Assembly: GCF_001427795.1 (NCBI RefSeq) | Contig: NZ_LMHJ01000003.1 | Span: forward strand, 612,204-676,203 | Direction of reading: 5' to 3' | DNA length: 64,000 nt | Source of the DNA: Nocardioides sp. Root682 | Lineage (GTDB): Bacteria; Actinomycetota; Actinomycetes; Propionibacteriales; Nocardioidaceae | Shown here: in pieces, positions 35,362 to 46,268 of the stretch | Layout of the letters: each line of letters begins with the position of its first letter | How positions within the stretch are numbered: position 1 is the first letter of the stretch | Position numbers and translations under genes: made by a program | The notes under the pieces: model-generated | The model's input: the letters and a program-made list of their open reading frames with translations, nothing else | The model's database searches: none | Told to the model about the DNA's origin: nothing

Positions 35362-35832
35362 ATGACGACCGGAGATGCCGCGCGCGAGCTTCGCGCCGAA
35401 GCCTTGATCGATGCCCCGACCGAGCAGGTGTGGGCCCTGCTCACCGACTTCGCGCAGCTCTCGCAGTGGAGTCCGGAGACCGTGCGGATGATTCCGCTCA
35501 AGCGGGGCGGGCTGCGCGCGGGCCAGTGGTACCTCGGCATCAACCGGCGCAAGGGTGTCGTGTGGCCGACCCGGTCGGTCGTGGCCGACGTGGTTCCCGG
35601 CCGACGGCTGGTGTGGGACACCAGGTCCAGCGGCGCGCAGTGGGTCTGGGAGCTGGAGCCGGCGGACGGTGGGACCCAGGTGGTCCACCGGCGCCCCGTC
35701 CCCGAGGGCAACACGCTGATGAGCAAGGTGTTCGCGGCGGCCTTCCTCGGCGGCGGCGTCGAACACGCCGACGAGCTCGAGGGCGGCATGGCCACCACCG
35801 TCGCCGGCCTCAAGGCTGCCGTCGAAGGCTGA
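35362..35832 (+). CDS. SRPBCC family protein
   Basis: A 156-residue SRPBCC/polyketide cyclase-like protein (DAPTEQVWALLTDFAQLSQWSPE at the start, C-terminal amphipathic helix). It binds a hydrophobic ligand in the family fold, with no function assigned. CAAGAT lies six bases before ATG 35362. It sits between the lipase and clpP1 with separate promoters on either side. Confidence 0.75.
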   Translation: MTTGDAARELRAEALIDAPTEQVWALLTDFAQLSQWSPETVRMIPLKRGGLRAGQWYLGINRRKGVVWPTRSVVADVVPGRRLVWDTRSSGAQWVWELEPADGGTQVVHRRPVPEGNTLMSKVFAAAFLGGGVEHADELEGGMATTVAGLKAAVEG

Positions 35833-35888
35833 AATCCGCTGTCGGCGAACAGGGGCGGTTATCGCGTGGTTCTGACCTCCGGGACGGC

Positions 35889-35901
35889 TAGTGTCACCGT
35901 C
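35889..35901 (+). promoter_or_regulatory. Leaderless promoter of clpP1
   Basis: TAGTGT (35889-35894) lies seven bases before GTG 35902, supporting that GTG as the start and a leaderless clpP1P2 transcript. An activator site of the ClgR type was looked for just upstream and not recognised with confidence. Confidence 0.45.
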
Positions 35902-36561
35902 GTGACCCAGTTTCCCGGTGGCCCCCAGCGTGGCCCTCAGATGAACGGCCCAGAGATGAATGGAGCCGCGGGGATCAGCTTCCTCGACGACAACATCTAC
36001 AGCCGGTTGCTCCGCGAGCGGATCGTGTTCCTCGGTTCCGAGGTGCGCGACCAGAACGCCAACGCGATCTGCGCCCAGCTGCTGCTGCTGTCTGCGGAGG
36101 ATCCCGAAGCGGACATCTTCCTCCACATCAACAGCCCCGGCGGCTCCGTGGACGCCGGCATGGCGATCTACGACACGATGAACTACATCCCCAACGACGT
36201 CGCGACCGTCGGCATGGGGCTGGCGGCCTCGATGGGGCAGTTCCTGCTCTGCGCCGGCGCGAAGGGCAAGCGCTACGCCCTCCCGCACGCGCGGATCATG
36301 ATGCACCAGCCGTCCTCCGGCATGGGCGGCTCGGCCTCGGACATCAAGATCCAGGCGCAGCAGTCGCTGCACATCAAGAAGGTGCTCCTCGACCTCATCG
36401 CCGAGCACACCGGCCAGACGGTCGAGCAGGTCACCAACGACGCCGACCGCGACCGCTGGTTCACCGCGGCCGAGGCGCAGGAGTACGGCCTGGTCGACAA
36501 GGTGGTCAAGAGCGCCCGGGAAGCCGTCGACGAGGGCCGTCCGGCCCACAAGAAGGACTGA
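35902..36561 (+). CDS. clpP1: ATP-dependent Clp protease proteolytic subunit 1
   Basis: A 219-residue serine protease subunit. The nucleophile is Ser110 in GLAASMGQF and the His is His135 in [16 protein letters not shown] forms the substrate-binding strand. The N-terminal 20 residues rich in Gly, Pro and Asn are probably a propeptide cleaved on assembly. Together with ClpP2 it forms the mixed 14-mer required in actinobacteria, fed by ClpX or ClpC1. It is separated from clpP2 by four bases. Confidence 0.96.
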   Translation: MTQFPGGPQRGPQMNGPEMNGAAGISFLDDNIYSRLLRERIVFLGSEVRDQNANAICAQLLLLSAEDPEADIFLHINSPGGSVDAGMAIYDTMNYIPNDVATVGMGLAASMGQFLLCAGAKGKRYALPHARIMMHQPSSGMGGSASDIKIQAQQSLHIKKVLLDLIAEHTGQTVEQVTNDADRDRWFTAAEAQEYGLVDKVVKSAREAVDEGRPAHKKD

Positions 36562-36565
36562 GCTG

Positions 36566-37171
36566 ATGAACTACTACATCCCCCAGTGGGAAGAGCGCAC
36601 CTCCTACGGGTTCCGTCGCATCGACCCCTACGGCAAGTTGTTCGAGGACCGGATCATCTACCTCGGCTCGCCGATCTCCGATGACGTCGCGAACGCCGTC
36701 ATCGCCCAGCTGCTGTGCCTGCAGTCGATGAACCCCGACCAGGACATCAGCATCTACATCAACAGCCCCGGTGGATCGTTCACGGCGCTGACGGCGATCT
36801 ACGACACGATCCAGTTCATCAAGCCCGACGTGCAGACCGTGTGCATCGGCCAGGCAGCCTCGGCGGCGGCGATCCTGCTCGCCTCGGGCGCCAAGGGCAA
36901 GCGCCTGGCGCTGCCCAACAGCCGGATCCTGATCCACCAGCCCTACACCGAGGGCACCTTCGGTCAGACCTCGGACATCGAGATCCAGGCCAACGAGATC
37001 CTGCGGATGCGCGAACTTCTCGAGAAAATGATCAGCGACCACTCGAACCGGTCGATGGAAGAGGTGAGTCGCGACATCGAGCGCGACAAGATCCTCACCG
37101 CTCAGGGTGCGATCGAGTACGGCTTGATCGACTCCATTCTTGAGTCGCTCAAGACCCCCGTTCTCGTCTGA
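36566..37171 (+). CDS. clpP2: ATP-dependent Clp protease proteolytic subunit 2
   Basis: A 201-residue ClpP. The active site Ser99 lies in GQAASAAAIL and His124 in ILIHQPYTEG. The GQAAS and LPNSRILIHQP wording is that of actinobacterial ClpP2. It is in one operon with clpP1. A GC-rich hairpin lies between it and clpX. Confidence 0.96.
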   Translation: MNYYIPQWEERTSYGFRRIDPYGKLFEDRIIYLGSPISDDVANAVIAQLLCLQSMNPDQDISIYINSPGGSFTALTAIYDTIQFIKPDVQTVCIGQAASAAAILLASGAKGKRLALPNSRILIHQPYTEGTFGQTSDIEIQANEILRMRELLEKMISDHSNRSMEEVSRDIERDKILTAQGAIEYGLIDSILESLKTPVLV

Positions 37172-37223
37172 TCCACCTGACTACTTGTAGGACCCGATGA
37201 CCTGTTCGACGTACAGCCCGTGT

Positions 37224-37243
37224 CACGCCCCCGTGGGGGCGTG
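37224..37243 (+). promoter_or_regulatory. GC-rich hairpin between clpP2 and clpX
   Basis: CACGCCCCC (37224-37232), GT, GGGGGCGTG (37235-37243): a 9-bp stem without a U-run. It may tune read-through into clpX or mark a processing site. Confidence 0.4.
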
Positions 37244-37284
37244 GCAGGGAGTACCGTCGGGGAGTTCACATCTGAGGAGGACCC

Positions 37285-38574
<1,290 letters not shown>

Positions 38575-38595
38575 TCCACCGTTGACCCCGGTGGG

Positions 38596-38877
38596 TCAGC
38601 AGTGGTCCGCGACGTACTTCTCGAGGGCCTGCTCGCCGACCGGATCGGTCTGCCTGCCCTCGTCGAGGTCGATCAGGTAGCGGCGCGCCTCGAAGGGCAG
38701 GTCCTCGGGCGTGCCGTGCTCGATGATCAGCTGGTCGATCCCGCTCTCCCAGAACTGCGTCCCGGTCATGTCCTCGCAGAACTGCGCGGGATCCGCGTCC
38801 GAGGGCCACTGGGTGGCGCGGCAGCCGGTGGCGGCGACCAGCACCACCGCCACCGCGGCCACCCACCGGACCGGCAT
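38596..38877 (-). CDS. Small lipoprotein
   Basis: A 93-residue predicted lipoprotein. The signal peptide ends in the lipobox ATGC at about residue 18. The mature part is acidic with two further cysteines (FCEDMTG and the last residue). ATG overlaps the valS stop (ATGA), so it is coupled to valS. It converges on clpX. No family was recognised. Confidence 0.65.
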   Translation of the reverse strand: MPVRWVAAVAVVLVAATGCRATQWPSDADPAQFCEDMTGTQFWESGIDQLIIEHGTPEDLPFEARRYLIDLDEGRQTDPVGEQALEKYVADHC

Positions 38878-41492
38878 CACTCAGCCGGCGCCGCAGGTGC
38901 TTCGTCGACCTCGGCGATCTCGGCGGTGATCGTGAGGCCGCCTGCGGACTCGTCGACGGTGAAGACCAGGTCGCCGACGATCTTGCCGGCCGCGATCAGG
39001 TCGCGACGGGCGAGCTCGGCGGCGCGGACCGCCTTCTCGGGGCCGGAGACCTCGACGCGGGACAGCGGCGTCTTCATGGTGACCTTGGCCTGCGACTTGG
39101 CGCCACGAATGCCGCCCAGCGCGGCGGCGACCGAGTCGATGACCGACCCGTCGGACGCGGCGGGCGAACCGAGCTCGTTGACCGTCGGCCACGGCGCGCG
39201 GTGCACCGAGCCCTCCTGCCACCACGACCACACCTCTTCGGTGACGTAGGGCAGGAACGGGGCGAGCAGCCGGAGCTGGACCTGGAGCGCGAAGGCGAGC
39301 GTCGCGCGGGCCGAGTCGGAGGCGTCGCCTGCTTCGGCGTAGGCGCGCTCCTTGACGAGCTCGAGGTAGTCGTCGCAGAACTCCCAGAAGAACTTCTCGC
39401 TGACCTCGAGGGCCGTCGTGTAGTCGTAGGCCTCGAACGCTTCGGTGGCCTTGCGGACCACGCCGCCGAGGCGTCCCAGGAGGGCGGTGTCGACCGGCTC
39501 GCTCACCCGCGCGGCGCTGAACTCGGTCGCGCCGACGCTGCCGAGGACGAACTTGGACGCGTTGAGGACCTTCATCGCCAGGCGGCGACCGACCTTCATC
39601 TGGGTCTCGTCGAAGGGGGAGTCCAGGCCCGGGCGGGCGATGGCCGCACGCCAGCGGACCGCGTCGGCGCCGTACTTCTGGAGGATCTCGTCGGGGACGA
39701 CGACGTTGCCCTTGGACTTCGACATCTTCTTGCGGTCGGGGTCGACGATGAAGCCGGAGATCATGGCGTGGGTCCACGGCGCCGCGCCGTTCTCGAGCTG
39801 CGCGCGGACCACGCGGGAGAAGAGCCAGGTGCGGATGATGTCGTGCGCGTGCGTGCACAGGTCCATCGGGAACACCCGCGACCACAGGTCGGGGTCGGTC
39901 TCCCAGCCGCCGGCGATGTGCGGGGTGAGCGACGAGGTCGCCCACGTGTCCATCACGTCCGGGTCGCCGATGAAGCCGCCCGGCTTGCCGCGCTGCTCCT
40001 CGGTGTAGCCGGCCGGCGCCTGCGTCGACGGGTCGATCGGCAGCTCGGCCTCGGTCGGCAGGAGCAGACGGGCGTAGTCGGGCTCGCCCTCGCCGTCGAG
40101 CGGGTACCAGACCGGGAACGGGATGCCGAAGAAGCGCTGGCGCGAGATCAGCCAGTCACCGTTGAGGCCGCCGACCCAGTTGTCGTAGCGGTGCTTCATG
40201 TGCGGCGGCAGCCACTGGATCTCGGCCCCGCGGGCCAGCATCTGGTCGCGGACGGAGGTGTCGCGGCCACCGTTGCGGAGGTACCACTGGCGGGTGGAGA
40301 CGATCTCGAGGGGCTTGTCGCCCTTCTCGTAGAAGTTCGCCATCCGCTGCGTGGGCTTCGGGTCACCCTCGAGGTCGCCGGTCTCGCGGAGCTTCGCGAC
40401 CACGGCCTCGCGGGCCGAGTGGACGGTCTTGCCGGCCAGGTCGGCGTACGCCGTCGAGGCCTGCTCGTTCGCCAGCCACTCGGGCGTCTCCCGGGTGAAG
40501 CGGCCGTCGCGGCCGATCACGGTGCGCACGGGCAGCTGGAGCTCGCGCCACCAGGTCACGTCGGTCAGGTCACCGAACGTGCAGCACATCGCGATGCCGG
40601 CGCCCTTGTCCTTCTCGGCGCCCGCGTGGGCCAGGACCGGGATCTCGACACCGAAGACCGGCGAGGTCACCGTCGTACCGAAGAGGTCCTGGTAGCGCTC
40701 GTCGTCGGGGTGGGCGATCAGGGCGACCACCGAGGGGATCAGCTCGGGGCGCGTCGTCTCGATGTGCACCGGAGTGCCGTCGGGGCGGTGGAACGCGACG
40801 CGGTGGTAGGCGCCGGCGTAGTCACGGGCCTCCAGCTCGGCCTGCGCGACCGCGGTCTGGAAGGTGACGTCCCAGAGGGTCGGCGCCTCCTGGAGGTAGG
40901 CCTCGCCGCGGCCCAGGTTGCGCAGGAACGCGCGCTGGCTCACGGTCTGCGCCTTCGCGCCGATCGTGGTGTAGGTGATGTTCCAGTCGACGCTCAGGCC
41001 GAGCGTGCGCCACAGCGTCTCGAAGACCTTCTCGTCCTGCTCGACGAGCTGCTCGCACAGCGCGACGAAGTTCGGGCGGCTGATCGGGACCTGGCGCTTC
41101 GGGTCCGGCTTCTCCGGCGGGGTGAAGTCCGCGTCGTAGGGGAGCGAGGGGTCGCAGCGGACGCCGTAGTAGTTCTGCACCCGGCGTTCGGTCGGCAGTC
41201 CGTTGTCGTCCCAACCCATCGGGTAGAAGACGGACTTGCCCTGCATCCGCTGGAAGCGGGCGATCAGGTCGGTGTGCGTGTAGGAGAAGACGTGGCCCAC
41301 GTGCAGGCTGCCACTGACGGTCGGCGGCGGCGTGTCGATGGCGTAGACGTTCTCCCGCGGCTGGGTCCGATCGAAGGCGAAGGTGTCGTCGGCCTTCCAC
41401 TGGTCGGACCACTTCTGCTCGAGTCCTTCCAGCGCCGGGCGGTCCGGTACGACGATGGGGTCCGGCGCCTGAGTGCTGTCGAGCTCGGTCAT
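38877..41492 (-). CDS. valS: Valyl-tRNA synthetase, archaeal/Rickettsia-like type
   Basis: An 871-residue class I synthetase. The HIGH-type motif is LHVGH in [15 protein letters not shown], and KMSKS is in [14 protein letters not shown]. Instead of the usual bacterial GTDHAGIATQ stretch it has [21 protein letters not shown], which is the form found in archaeal and Rickettsia ValS. The editing domain has ETTRPEL, and [10 protein letters not shown] is near the C-terminus. It lacks the long C-terminal arm of E. coli ValS. M. tuberculosis at this position carries the common bacterial type, so the gene was probably replaced by transfer. ATG 41492 is preceded by TAGGAT at eight bases. Confidence 0.93.
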   Translation of the reverse strand: MTELDSTQAPDPIVVPDRPALEGLEQKWSDQWKADDTFAFDRTQPRENVYAIDTPPPTVSGSLHVGHVFSYTHTDLIARFQRMQGKSVFYPMGWDDNGLPTERRVQNYYGVRCDPSLPYDADFTPPEKPDPKRQVPISRPNFVALCEQLVEQDEKVFETLWRTLGLSVDWNITYTTIGAKAQTVSQRAFLRNLGRGEAYLQEAPTLWDVTFQTAVAQAELEARDYAGAYHRVAFHRPDGTPVHIETTRPELIPSVVALIAHPDDERYQDLFGTTVTSPVFGVEIPVLAHAGAEKDKGAGIAMCCTFGDLTDVTWWRELQLPVRTVIGRDGRFTRETPEWLANEQASTAYADLAGKTVHSAREAVVAKLRETGDLEGDPKPTQRMANFYEKGDKPLEIVSTRQWYLRNGGRDTSVRDQMLARGAEIQWLPPHMKHRYDNWVGGLNGDWLISRQRFFGIPFPVWYPLDGEGEPDYARLLLPTEAELPIDPSTQAPAGYTEEQRGKPGGFIGDPDVMDTWATSSLTPHIAGGWETDPDLWSRVFPMDLCTHAHDIIRTWLFSRVVRAQLENGAAPWTHAMISGFIVDPDRKKMSKSKGNVVVPDEILQKYGADAVRWRAAIARPGLDSPFDETQMKVGRRLAMKVLNASKFVLGSVGATEFSAARVSEPVDTALLGRLGGVVRKATEAFEAYDYTTALEVSEKFFWEFCDDYLELVKERAYAEAGDASDSARATLAFALQVQLRLLAPFLPYVTEEVWSWWQEGSVHRAPWPTVNELGSPAASDGSVIDSVAAALGGIRGAKSQAKVTMKTPLSRVEVSGPEKAVRAAELARRDLIAAGKIVGDLVFTVDESAGGLTITAEIAEVDEAPAAPAE

Positions 41493-41552
41493 GGTCCACA
41501 ATCCTAGTTCGGACCGGCCCCGGGGCTGGAACCGGCGGGTTACCCTCGACCG

Positions 41553-42761
41553 ATGCGCCTGATCCCGGGAACTGTCCTGAACGCCCTGATGGCCCTCGTT
41601 GCGGGGCTGGTGGCGGTGGTGGTGACGGCGGTCGTCGTACCCCCTGCGCAGGCGGAGGGACCGACCTCGCTGACCCTGATCGGTCGCGGCTGGGGCCACG
41701 GGCACGGCATGTCCCAGTACGGCGCCCAGAACGCCGCGAAGAACCACGCGCGCACGACCAGCCAGATCCTCGACTTCTACTACCCCGGCACACGTCCGGC
41801 CGCGGCGAGCGGTGCGCTGGTCGTCCTGCTCACCGCGGACACCACCAGCAACCTCGTGGTCGGTCACCGTTCGGGGCTGTCGGTGCGGAGCCTGACCTCG
41901 GGTGCGAGCTGGGCGCTCACCTCCAGCAGCGCCCGGCAGTGGCAGCTGGTCCCCTCGGCCGACAACAGGTCGACCCGGCTCTCGGTCCTCACCGACAAGT
42001 GGCGCACGGTGCGCGACATCCCGGGTGAGGCGGAGTTCCGTGCGTCGGGTGCGGCCCCTATCCGGGTCTACTACCCGGGCGGATCGGCGACCTATCGCGG
42101 CCGGGTGCGTTCGGCGATCCCGGACTCCGGCCTCGGTCGGGACACCGTCAACGTCGTCGGGCTCGAGGACTACCTCAAGGGCGTCGTGCCGGTGGAGATG
42201 CCCGCGGCCTGGCACCCGCAGGCGGTGCGCACCCAGGCCGTCGCCGCGCGCACCTATGCTGCGTTCGCCCGCAGCAACCGGCACCCGCGGCACTACCACC
42301 TGTGCGACACCACGGCGTGCCAGGTCTACCGCGGCGTGTCCGCCGAGAACCCGGCGAGCGACGCCGCGATCGCGGCGACCGCCACCAGGATCCGGACCTA
42401 CGACGGCAAGCCGGCCTTCACCCAGTTCTCCTCCAGCAACGGCGGATGGTCCTCGGCCGGGTCGCAGCCCTATCTCGCCGCCAAGCAGGACCCGTACGAC
42501 GTGTGGGAGGGCAACCCCAACGCGAGCTGGGACGTGGTGGTCCCGGCGACCACGATCGAGGCCGCGTGGCCGGCGATCGGGGACTTCGAACGGATCGGTG
42601 TCACCGTCCGCGACGGCAACGGCAGCTGGGGCGGCCGGGTCACCGAGGTGCGGGTCCGCGGGGCTGCCGGGGTGGTCGTGGTGAGTGGTGACACGTTCCG
42701 GTCCCGGCTGGGGCTCAAGTCGACGATGTTCGCGTGTCCGGGTGGCGTTGCGGCCTGCTGA
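41553..42761 (+). CDS. Secreted SpoIID/LytB-domain protein
   Basis: A 402-residue exported protein. A signal peptide covers residues 1-34 (ending AQAEG). The N-terminal [15 protein letters not shown] motif and the SpoIID core with catalytic-type Glu215 in [11 protein letters not shown] and QAVAARTYA are present. SpoIID in Bacillus is a lytic transglycosylase cutting stem-peptide-free glycan; in non-sporing actinobacteria such proteins probably remodel the wall. TACCCT lies six bases before the ATG. Its last 47 bases overlap the end of the convergent benE gene. Confidence 0.88.
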   Translation: MRLIPGTVLNALMALVAGLVAVVVTAVVVPPAQAEGPTSLTLIGRGWGHGHGMSQYGAQNAAKNHARTTSQILDFYYPGTRPAAASGALVVLLTADTTSNLVVGHRSGLSVRSLTSGASWALTSSSARQWQLVPSADNRSTRLSVLTDKWRTVRDIPGEAEFRASGAAPIRVYYPGGSATYRGRVRSAIPDSGLGRDTVNVVGLEDYLKGVVPVEMPAAWHPQAVRTQAVAARTYAAFARSNRHPRHYHLCDTTACQVYRGVSAENPASDAAIAATATRIRTYDGKPAFTQFSSSNGGWSSAGSQPYLAAKQDPYDVWEGNPNASWDVVVPATTIEAAWPAIGDFERIGVTVRDGNGSWGGRVTEVRVRGAAGVVVVSGDTFRSRLGLKSTMFACPGGVAAC

Positions 42762-43911
42762 TCCCGGGCCGGTGCAGGAACGCGCGGAGCAACAGCCCCA
42801 CCACGAGTGCCCAGAACGCGGCGCCGATGCCGAAGACGGTGACGCCGGAGGCGGCGACCACCAGGGTGGCTGCGGCGGCCTCCCTCTCTGCCGGGTCGGC
42901 CAGGGCCTCGGCGAGTGCTGCGCCGAGGGTGCCGAGCAGGGCCAGGCCGGCTGCGGCCTGCATCAGGCCGTCCTGGGCGGCCACGACCATGGCGGCCAGC
43001 GCGCTGCTCGCGACCGCCAGCACCAGGTAGGTCACCGAGGCGCTGACGGCGGCGATCCAGCGCCGACTGCGATCGGGACCGGCGTCCGGTCCGGCGGCGA
43101 GGGCGGCGCTGATCGCCGCGAGATTGATGGCGTGTCCGCCGGTGGGTGCGCCGACGACGGTGCCGATGCCGGTCACGGTCAGGGTCTCGCGCCAGGGCAC
43201 CGTGTAGCCGAAGCCACTCATCACCGCGACGCCCGGGACGTTCTGCGAGGCCATCGTGACGACGTACAGGGGCAGGGCGACGCCGATCAGGGCCGACCAC
43301 GACCAGGACGGCGTGGTCCACGCGAGGCTGGGCGCCAGGGCATCGGCGCCGATGTGGGCGGTGGCCAGGACCGTGCCGAGGGCGACGGCGAGCGCGCCGG
43401 GCACGGCCCACCGCGGGGAGAGGCGCAGCAGCACCAGCCAGGTCAGGATCACCGGGGCGATCACCCGGGGCGCGTCCACCAGCGCGGTCACCGGAGCCAG
43501 GCACAGCGGCAGCAGGACGCCGGCAAGCATCGCGCGGGCCAGGCTGTGGGGGATCGCGGCGACCAGGTCGCCGATGCGCGGCACCAGTGCGGTGAGCAGG
43601 ATCAGGACACCGGCGGCGACGAAGGCTCCGACGACGGCCGACCAGCCGCCCATCACCCCCGTCGTCGAGGCGAGCAGTGCGGCACCGGGCGTCGACCAGG
43701 CCAGCGTCACCGGGATCCGGTGCCGAAGGGACAGCCACAGCATGCCGAGCGCCTGGGTCACGCAGAGCGCCAGCAGGCCGGAGGCGGCCTGGTCGGGGGT
43801 CGCACCGACGGCGGTGAGGCCGGCGAGCACGACCACGAAGGAGCTGCTGAACCCGACCACCGCCGTCACGACGCCGGCCATCACCGGTCCGTGGGTCGTC
43901 GGCTCGCTCAC
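42715..43911 (-). CDS. benE: Benzoate/H+ symporter family transporter (BenE)
   Basis: A 398-residue membrane protein with about 12 hydrophobic segments. BenE-like pieces include [19 protein letters not shown] at the start, [22 protein letters not shown] and [14 protein letters not shown]. The family imports benzoate with protons, although many members have no proven substrate and no benzoate catabolic genes lie nearby. GTG 43911 has TAGTCT six bases upstream. Its 3' end overlaps the SpoIID gene by 47 bases. Confidence 0.88.
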   Translation of the reverse strand: MSEPTTHGPVMAGVVTAVVGFSSSFVVVLAGLTAVGATPDQAASGLLALCVTQALGMLWLSLRHRIPVTLAWSTPGAALLASTTGVMGGWSAVVGAFVAAGVLILLTALVPRIGDLVAAIPHSLARAMLAGVLLPLCLAPVTALVDAPRVIAPVILTWLVLLRLSPRWAVPGALAVALGTVLATAHIGADALAPSLAWTTPSWSWSALIGVALPLYVVTMASQNVPGVAVMSGFGYTVPWRETLTVTGIGTVVGAPTGGHAINLAAISAALAAGPDAGPDRSRRWIAAVSASVTYLVLAVASSALAAMVVAAQDGLMQAAAGLALLGTLGAALAEALADPAEREAAAATLVVAASGVTVFGIGAAFWALVVGLLLRAFLHRPGISRPQRHPDTRTSST

Positions 43912-43938
43912 GCCCCGAGACTAGTGACCAGCCAGTGA

Positions 43939-44223
43939 TCAGAAGGGCGGTACGCCGGTACCGGCGATGCGCAGCCGTCCCCAGGGGTCGCGGTCCGACA
44001 CCCGGCCCTCGGACTCGCCGTGCTCGGTGCGCAGGCGGACGTCCGTGCCGCTGCGGAGCGTGGCCAGCTCGGGCGTCGCCACGATCCGGCCGTACCAGTG
44101 GAAGTGCCCGTCGAGCGGCTGGAAGGCTCCGCGCAGGGTCACGGTGACGGCCTGCTCGGTGTCGTCGACCACGACAGTGGCCGGGCCGTCGTACGACGCC
44201 TGCGGCTCGTGGGCGACGGTCAC
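43939..44223 (-). CDS. DUF4873-type small protein
   Basis: A 94-residue soluble protein with YDGPATVVVD, GHFHWYGRI and SEGRVSDRDPWGRLRI, the pattern of DUF4873, a domain seen alone or at the C-terminus of actinobacterial monooxygenases. GTG 44223 overlaps the stop of the TetR gene upstream, so the two are coupled. With the divergent AurF-like diiron gene this suggests an accessory role in an oxygenase system. Confidence 0.7.
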   Translation of the reverse strand: MTVAHEPQASYDGPATVVVDDTEQAVTVTLRGAFQPLDGHFHWYGRIVATPELATLRSGTDVRLRTEHGESEGRVSDRDPWGRLRIAGTGVPPF

Positions 44224-44912
44224 GGGCTCTCCTTGCGGATCGCCCGGACAGTGGGCCGCACGTTGGGCGCCGCGTCGAGCGCGGTGAACTCGACGCCCTG
44301 CTCTGCTGCGGCACCGGACAACGCGTGCCAGATGAAGTCGCTGAGGTACGTCGTGGCGGCGGCGCGGGACATCGTGCGGCGCTCGAGCCACCACTGGCCG
44401 ACGGAGTTGCCGACGCCGACGATGGCCTGCGCCCAGGGTTCGGCAGCCGCCGCGTCGCCACCGAGGTGTCGCAGCGCGTCGCCGAGCAGGCGGGAGAGCT
44501 TGGCGGCGATGACCGTCTTCCCGTCGGCGACCGGGTCGGCGCCGGCTGCGTGGTGGCGGATGAGCAGGAGGAAGGCGGCGGGGTGCTCGGCCAGGGTGTC
44601 GAGGTACGCCGTAGCGCCGGCGGTGACCCGGTCCCGGGCGGACGCTGGCGTGAAGACGGCCGTGATCACCCGGTCGAGCACCAGGTCGGCGCCCCAGGTG
44701 CCGACGGCGGCGTACAGCTCGTCCTTGTCGGCGAAGTAGCGGTAGAGGACCGGCTTGCTGACGCCTGCCTCGGCGGCGATGTCGGCGACCGACGCATCCG
44801 GCCCCAGGGCGTCGATCGCCCGGATCGCGGCCTGCACGAACTCGGCTCGGCGGTCAGCCCGGTGCTTGTCCCAGCGGGTCGCGCGCCCGTCACTCTTGAC
44901 GTCAGAGGCCAT
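44220..44912 (-). CDS. TetR-family transcriptional regulator
   Basis: A 230-residue TetR protein, helix-turn-helix at about residues 40-60 (ASVADIAAEAGVSKPVLYRYF). It is divergent from the AurF-like gene with an inverted repeat between the starts, and coupled to the DUF4873 gene downstream. TACTGT lies seven bases before its ATG, and the operator lies just behind that, so autorepression and control of the oxygenase are likely. Confidence 0.88.
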   Translation of the reverse strand: MASDVKSDGRATRWDKHRADRRAEFVQAAIRAIDALGPDASVADIAAEAGVSKPVLYRYFADKDELYAAVGTWGADLVLDRVITAVFTPASARDRVTAGATAYLDTLAEHPAAFLLLIRHHAAGADPVADGKTVIAAKLSRLLGDALRHLGGDAAAAEPWAQAIVGVGNSVGQWWLERRTMSRAAATTYLSDFIWHALSGAAAEQGVEFTALDAAPNVRPTVRAIRKESP

Positions 44913-44935
44913 GAGGAGAACAGTACAGGTAGACG

Positions 44936-44948
44936 TTACCGACGGTAA
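44936..44948. promoter_or_regulatory. Operator between TetR and AurF-like genes
   Basis: TTACC-GAC-GGTAA (44936-44948), enclosed by an outer pair AGGTA (44928-44932) and TACCT (44949-44953). It lies between the divergent start codons and is a candidate TetR operator. Confidence 0.6.
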
Positions 44949-44974
44949 TACCTAATCTTCGAAGGACCTGAGCA

Positions 44975-45868
44975 ATGACCATCGTGGATCCCCTTGCCGA
45001 TCGTTTGGCCGACCGGTTGCTGCGCTCGACCGCCCGGCAATCCTATGACCCCGAGGTCGACCTCGACTGGGATGCACCGCCGGTGCCCGGCCTGTGGTGG
45101 ATGCAGCCGGAGCGGATCTCGCTCTACGGCACGAAGCTGTGGGACGGGTTGAGCGAGGAGCAGCAGATCACGCTCTCGCGCCACGAGGTCGCGAGCATCG
45201 CCAGCGTCGGCATCTGGTTCGAGGTGGTCCTCATGCAGCTGCTGCTGCGCGACGTCTACTCGGCCGACCCGAGGGACCCGCGGACGCAGTTCGCCCTCAC
45301 CGAGGTGGGGGACGAGACGCGGCACACCGTGATGTTCGGGCGCGCGATCGGGTCGATGGGCATGCCTGCCTACGGCCCGCGCCCGAAGGTGAAGCAATTC
45401 GCTCGGCTCGGCCCGCTCGCCCTGCGCGGTCCGAGCGCCTACGCCTCGATCCTGATCGGGGAGGAACCGGTCGACCGGTGGCAGCGTGACTCGATGCGCG
45501 ACGAGCGGATCCAGCCGCTGACCCGGATGGTGTCGCGCATCCACGTGACCGAGGAGGCGCGGCACGTCACCTTCGCGCGCGACGAGCTGGCGAAGTCGGT
45601 GCGCGGGATCGGTCGCACCGAGCGTCTCTGGCACCAGGCGTTGACCGCCCAGGTCGCCTACATCACGATGCGGTCCCTGGTGCATCCCGACGTGTACGCC
45701 GCCGTCGGCATCGACCCGCGTGAGGGGCGCAAGGCCGCCCTGGGCAACGAGAACTACCGCGACACCATTGCCTGGATGGGCGAGAAGGTGATGCCGTTCC
45801 TGGAGGAGCAGGGGATGGTCGGTGCCGCTCACCGCAAGACGTGGCGTGCCTCGTTCCTCATGCGCTGA
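44975..45868 (+). CDS. AurF-like diiron oxygenase
   Basis: A 297-residue protein of the AurF/CmlI-like diiron family. Candidate iron ligands are in LSRHEVASIASVGIWFE, EVGDETRHTVMF (ExxxE-x-x-H type), LIGEEPVD and VTEEARHVTFAR. The family oxidises aromatic amines to nitro groups or carries out other O2-dependent steps; the substrate is not evident. It has an AAGGA site eight bases before ATG. It is divergent from TetR-DUF4873. Confidence 0.85.
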   Translation: MTIVDPLADRLADRLLRSTARQSYDPEVDLDWDAPPVPGLWWMQPERISLYGTKLWDGLSEEQQITLSRHEVASIASVGIWFEVVLMQLLLRDVYSADPRDPRTQFALTEVGDETRHTVMFGRAIGSMGMPAYGPRPKVKQFARLGPLALRGPSAYASILIGEEPVDRWQRDSMRDERIQPLTRMVSRIHVTEEARHVTFARDELAKSVRGIGRTERLWHQALTAQVAYITMRSLVHPDVYAAVGIDPREGRKAALGNENYRDTIAWMGEKVMPFLEEQGMVGAAHRKTWRASFLMR

Positions 45869-45875
45869 GCCGGAT

Positions 45876-46268
45876 TCAGGAGAGGGCAGCGCGCGCTGCC
45901 AGGACGGCGTCGTAGATCGTCTGGTCGATCGCTGAACCCTCGCGGCGGACGTCGGCGGCGTCCAGGACCACGAGACGGTTGAGCCGGACCTCGCTCGGCC
46001 GACCTTCGCGGTCCCAGCCGCCCGAGCCGACATCCATCCACTGACGCCCCGCGGCGGCTTCCTGGGCCTGGTCGCGATCGTGGTCCTTGCTGGTCATGAC
46101 CAGGCAGTCCACCGTCGTGTGGCCGTCGGGGCCGATCGTCGTACCGATCACCAGCACGGGGCGGTCCTTGCCCTGCAGTGGATCGTCCTCGTACGGAACC
46201 CACGCCCACACCACCTCGCCCGGATCCGGGTCCCCGTCGCGGCGGGGTGCGTAGGTGCCGTCGGTCAT
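45876..46268 (-). CDS. PemK/MazF-like protein, no antitoxin partner
   Basis: A 130-residue protein with the PemK/MazF barrel features (PGEVVWAWVPYEDDPLQGKDRPVLVIG). Toxin members of this fold are mRNA endonucleases. No antitoxin gene is adjacent: its ATG overlaps the stop of the PH-domain gene upstream and it converges on the AurF-like gene. It may thus be a non-toxic housekeeping member of the fold. Start at 46268 fits the ATGA overlap. Confidence 0.75.
   Translation of the reverse strand: MTDGTYAPRRDGDPDPGEVVWAWVPYEDDPLQGKDRPVLVIGTTIGPDGHTTVDCLVMTSKDHDRDQAQEAAAGRQWMDVGSGGWDREGRPSEVRLNRLVVLDAADVRREGSAIDQTIYDAVLAARAALS

Noticed and set aside
35840-35890. ClgR-type activator site upstream of clpP1
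   Set aside because: Only loose partial similarity to the expected GTTCGC-N5-GCG pattern was found.
45876-46268. Complete MazEF toxin-antitoxin pair
   Set aside because: No small antitoxin gene lies on either side; both ends overlap or abut other genes of clear identity.
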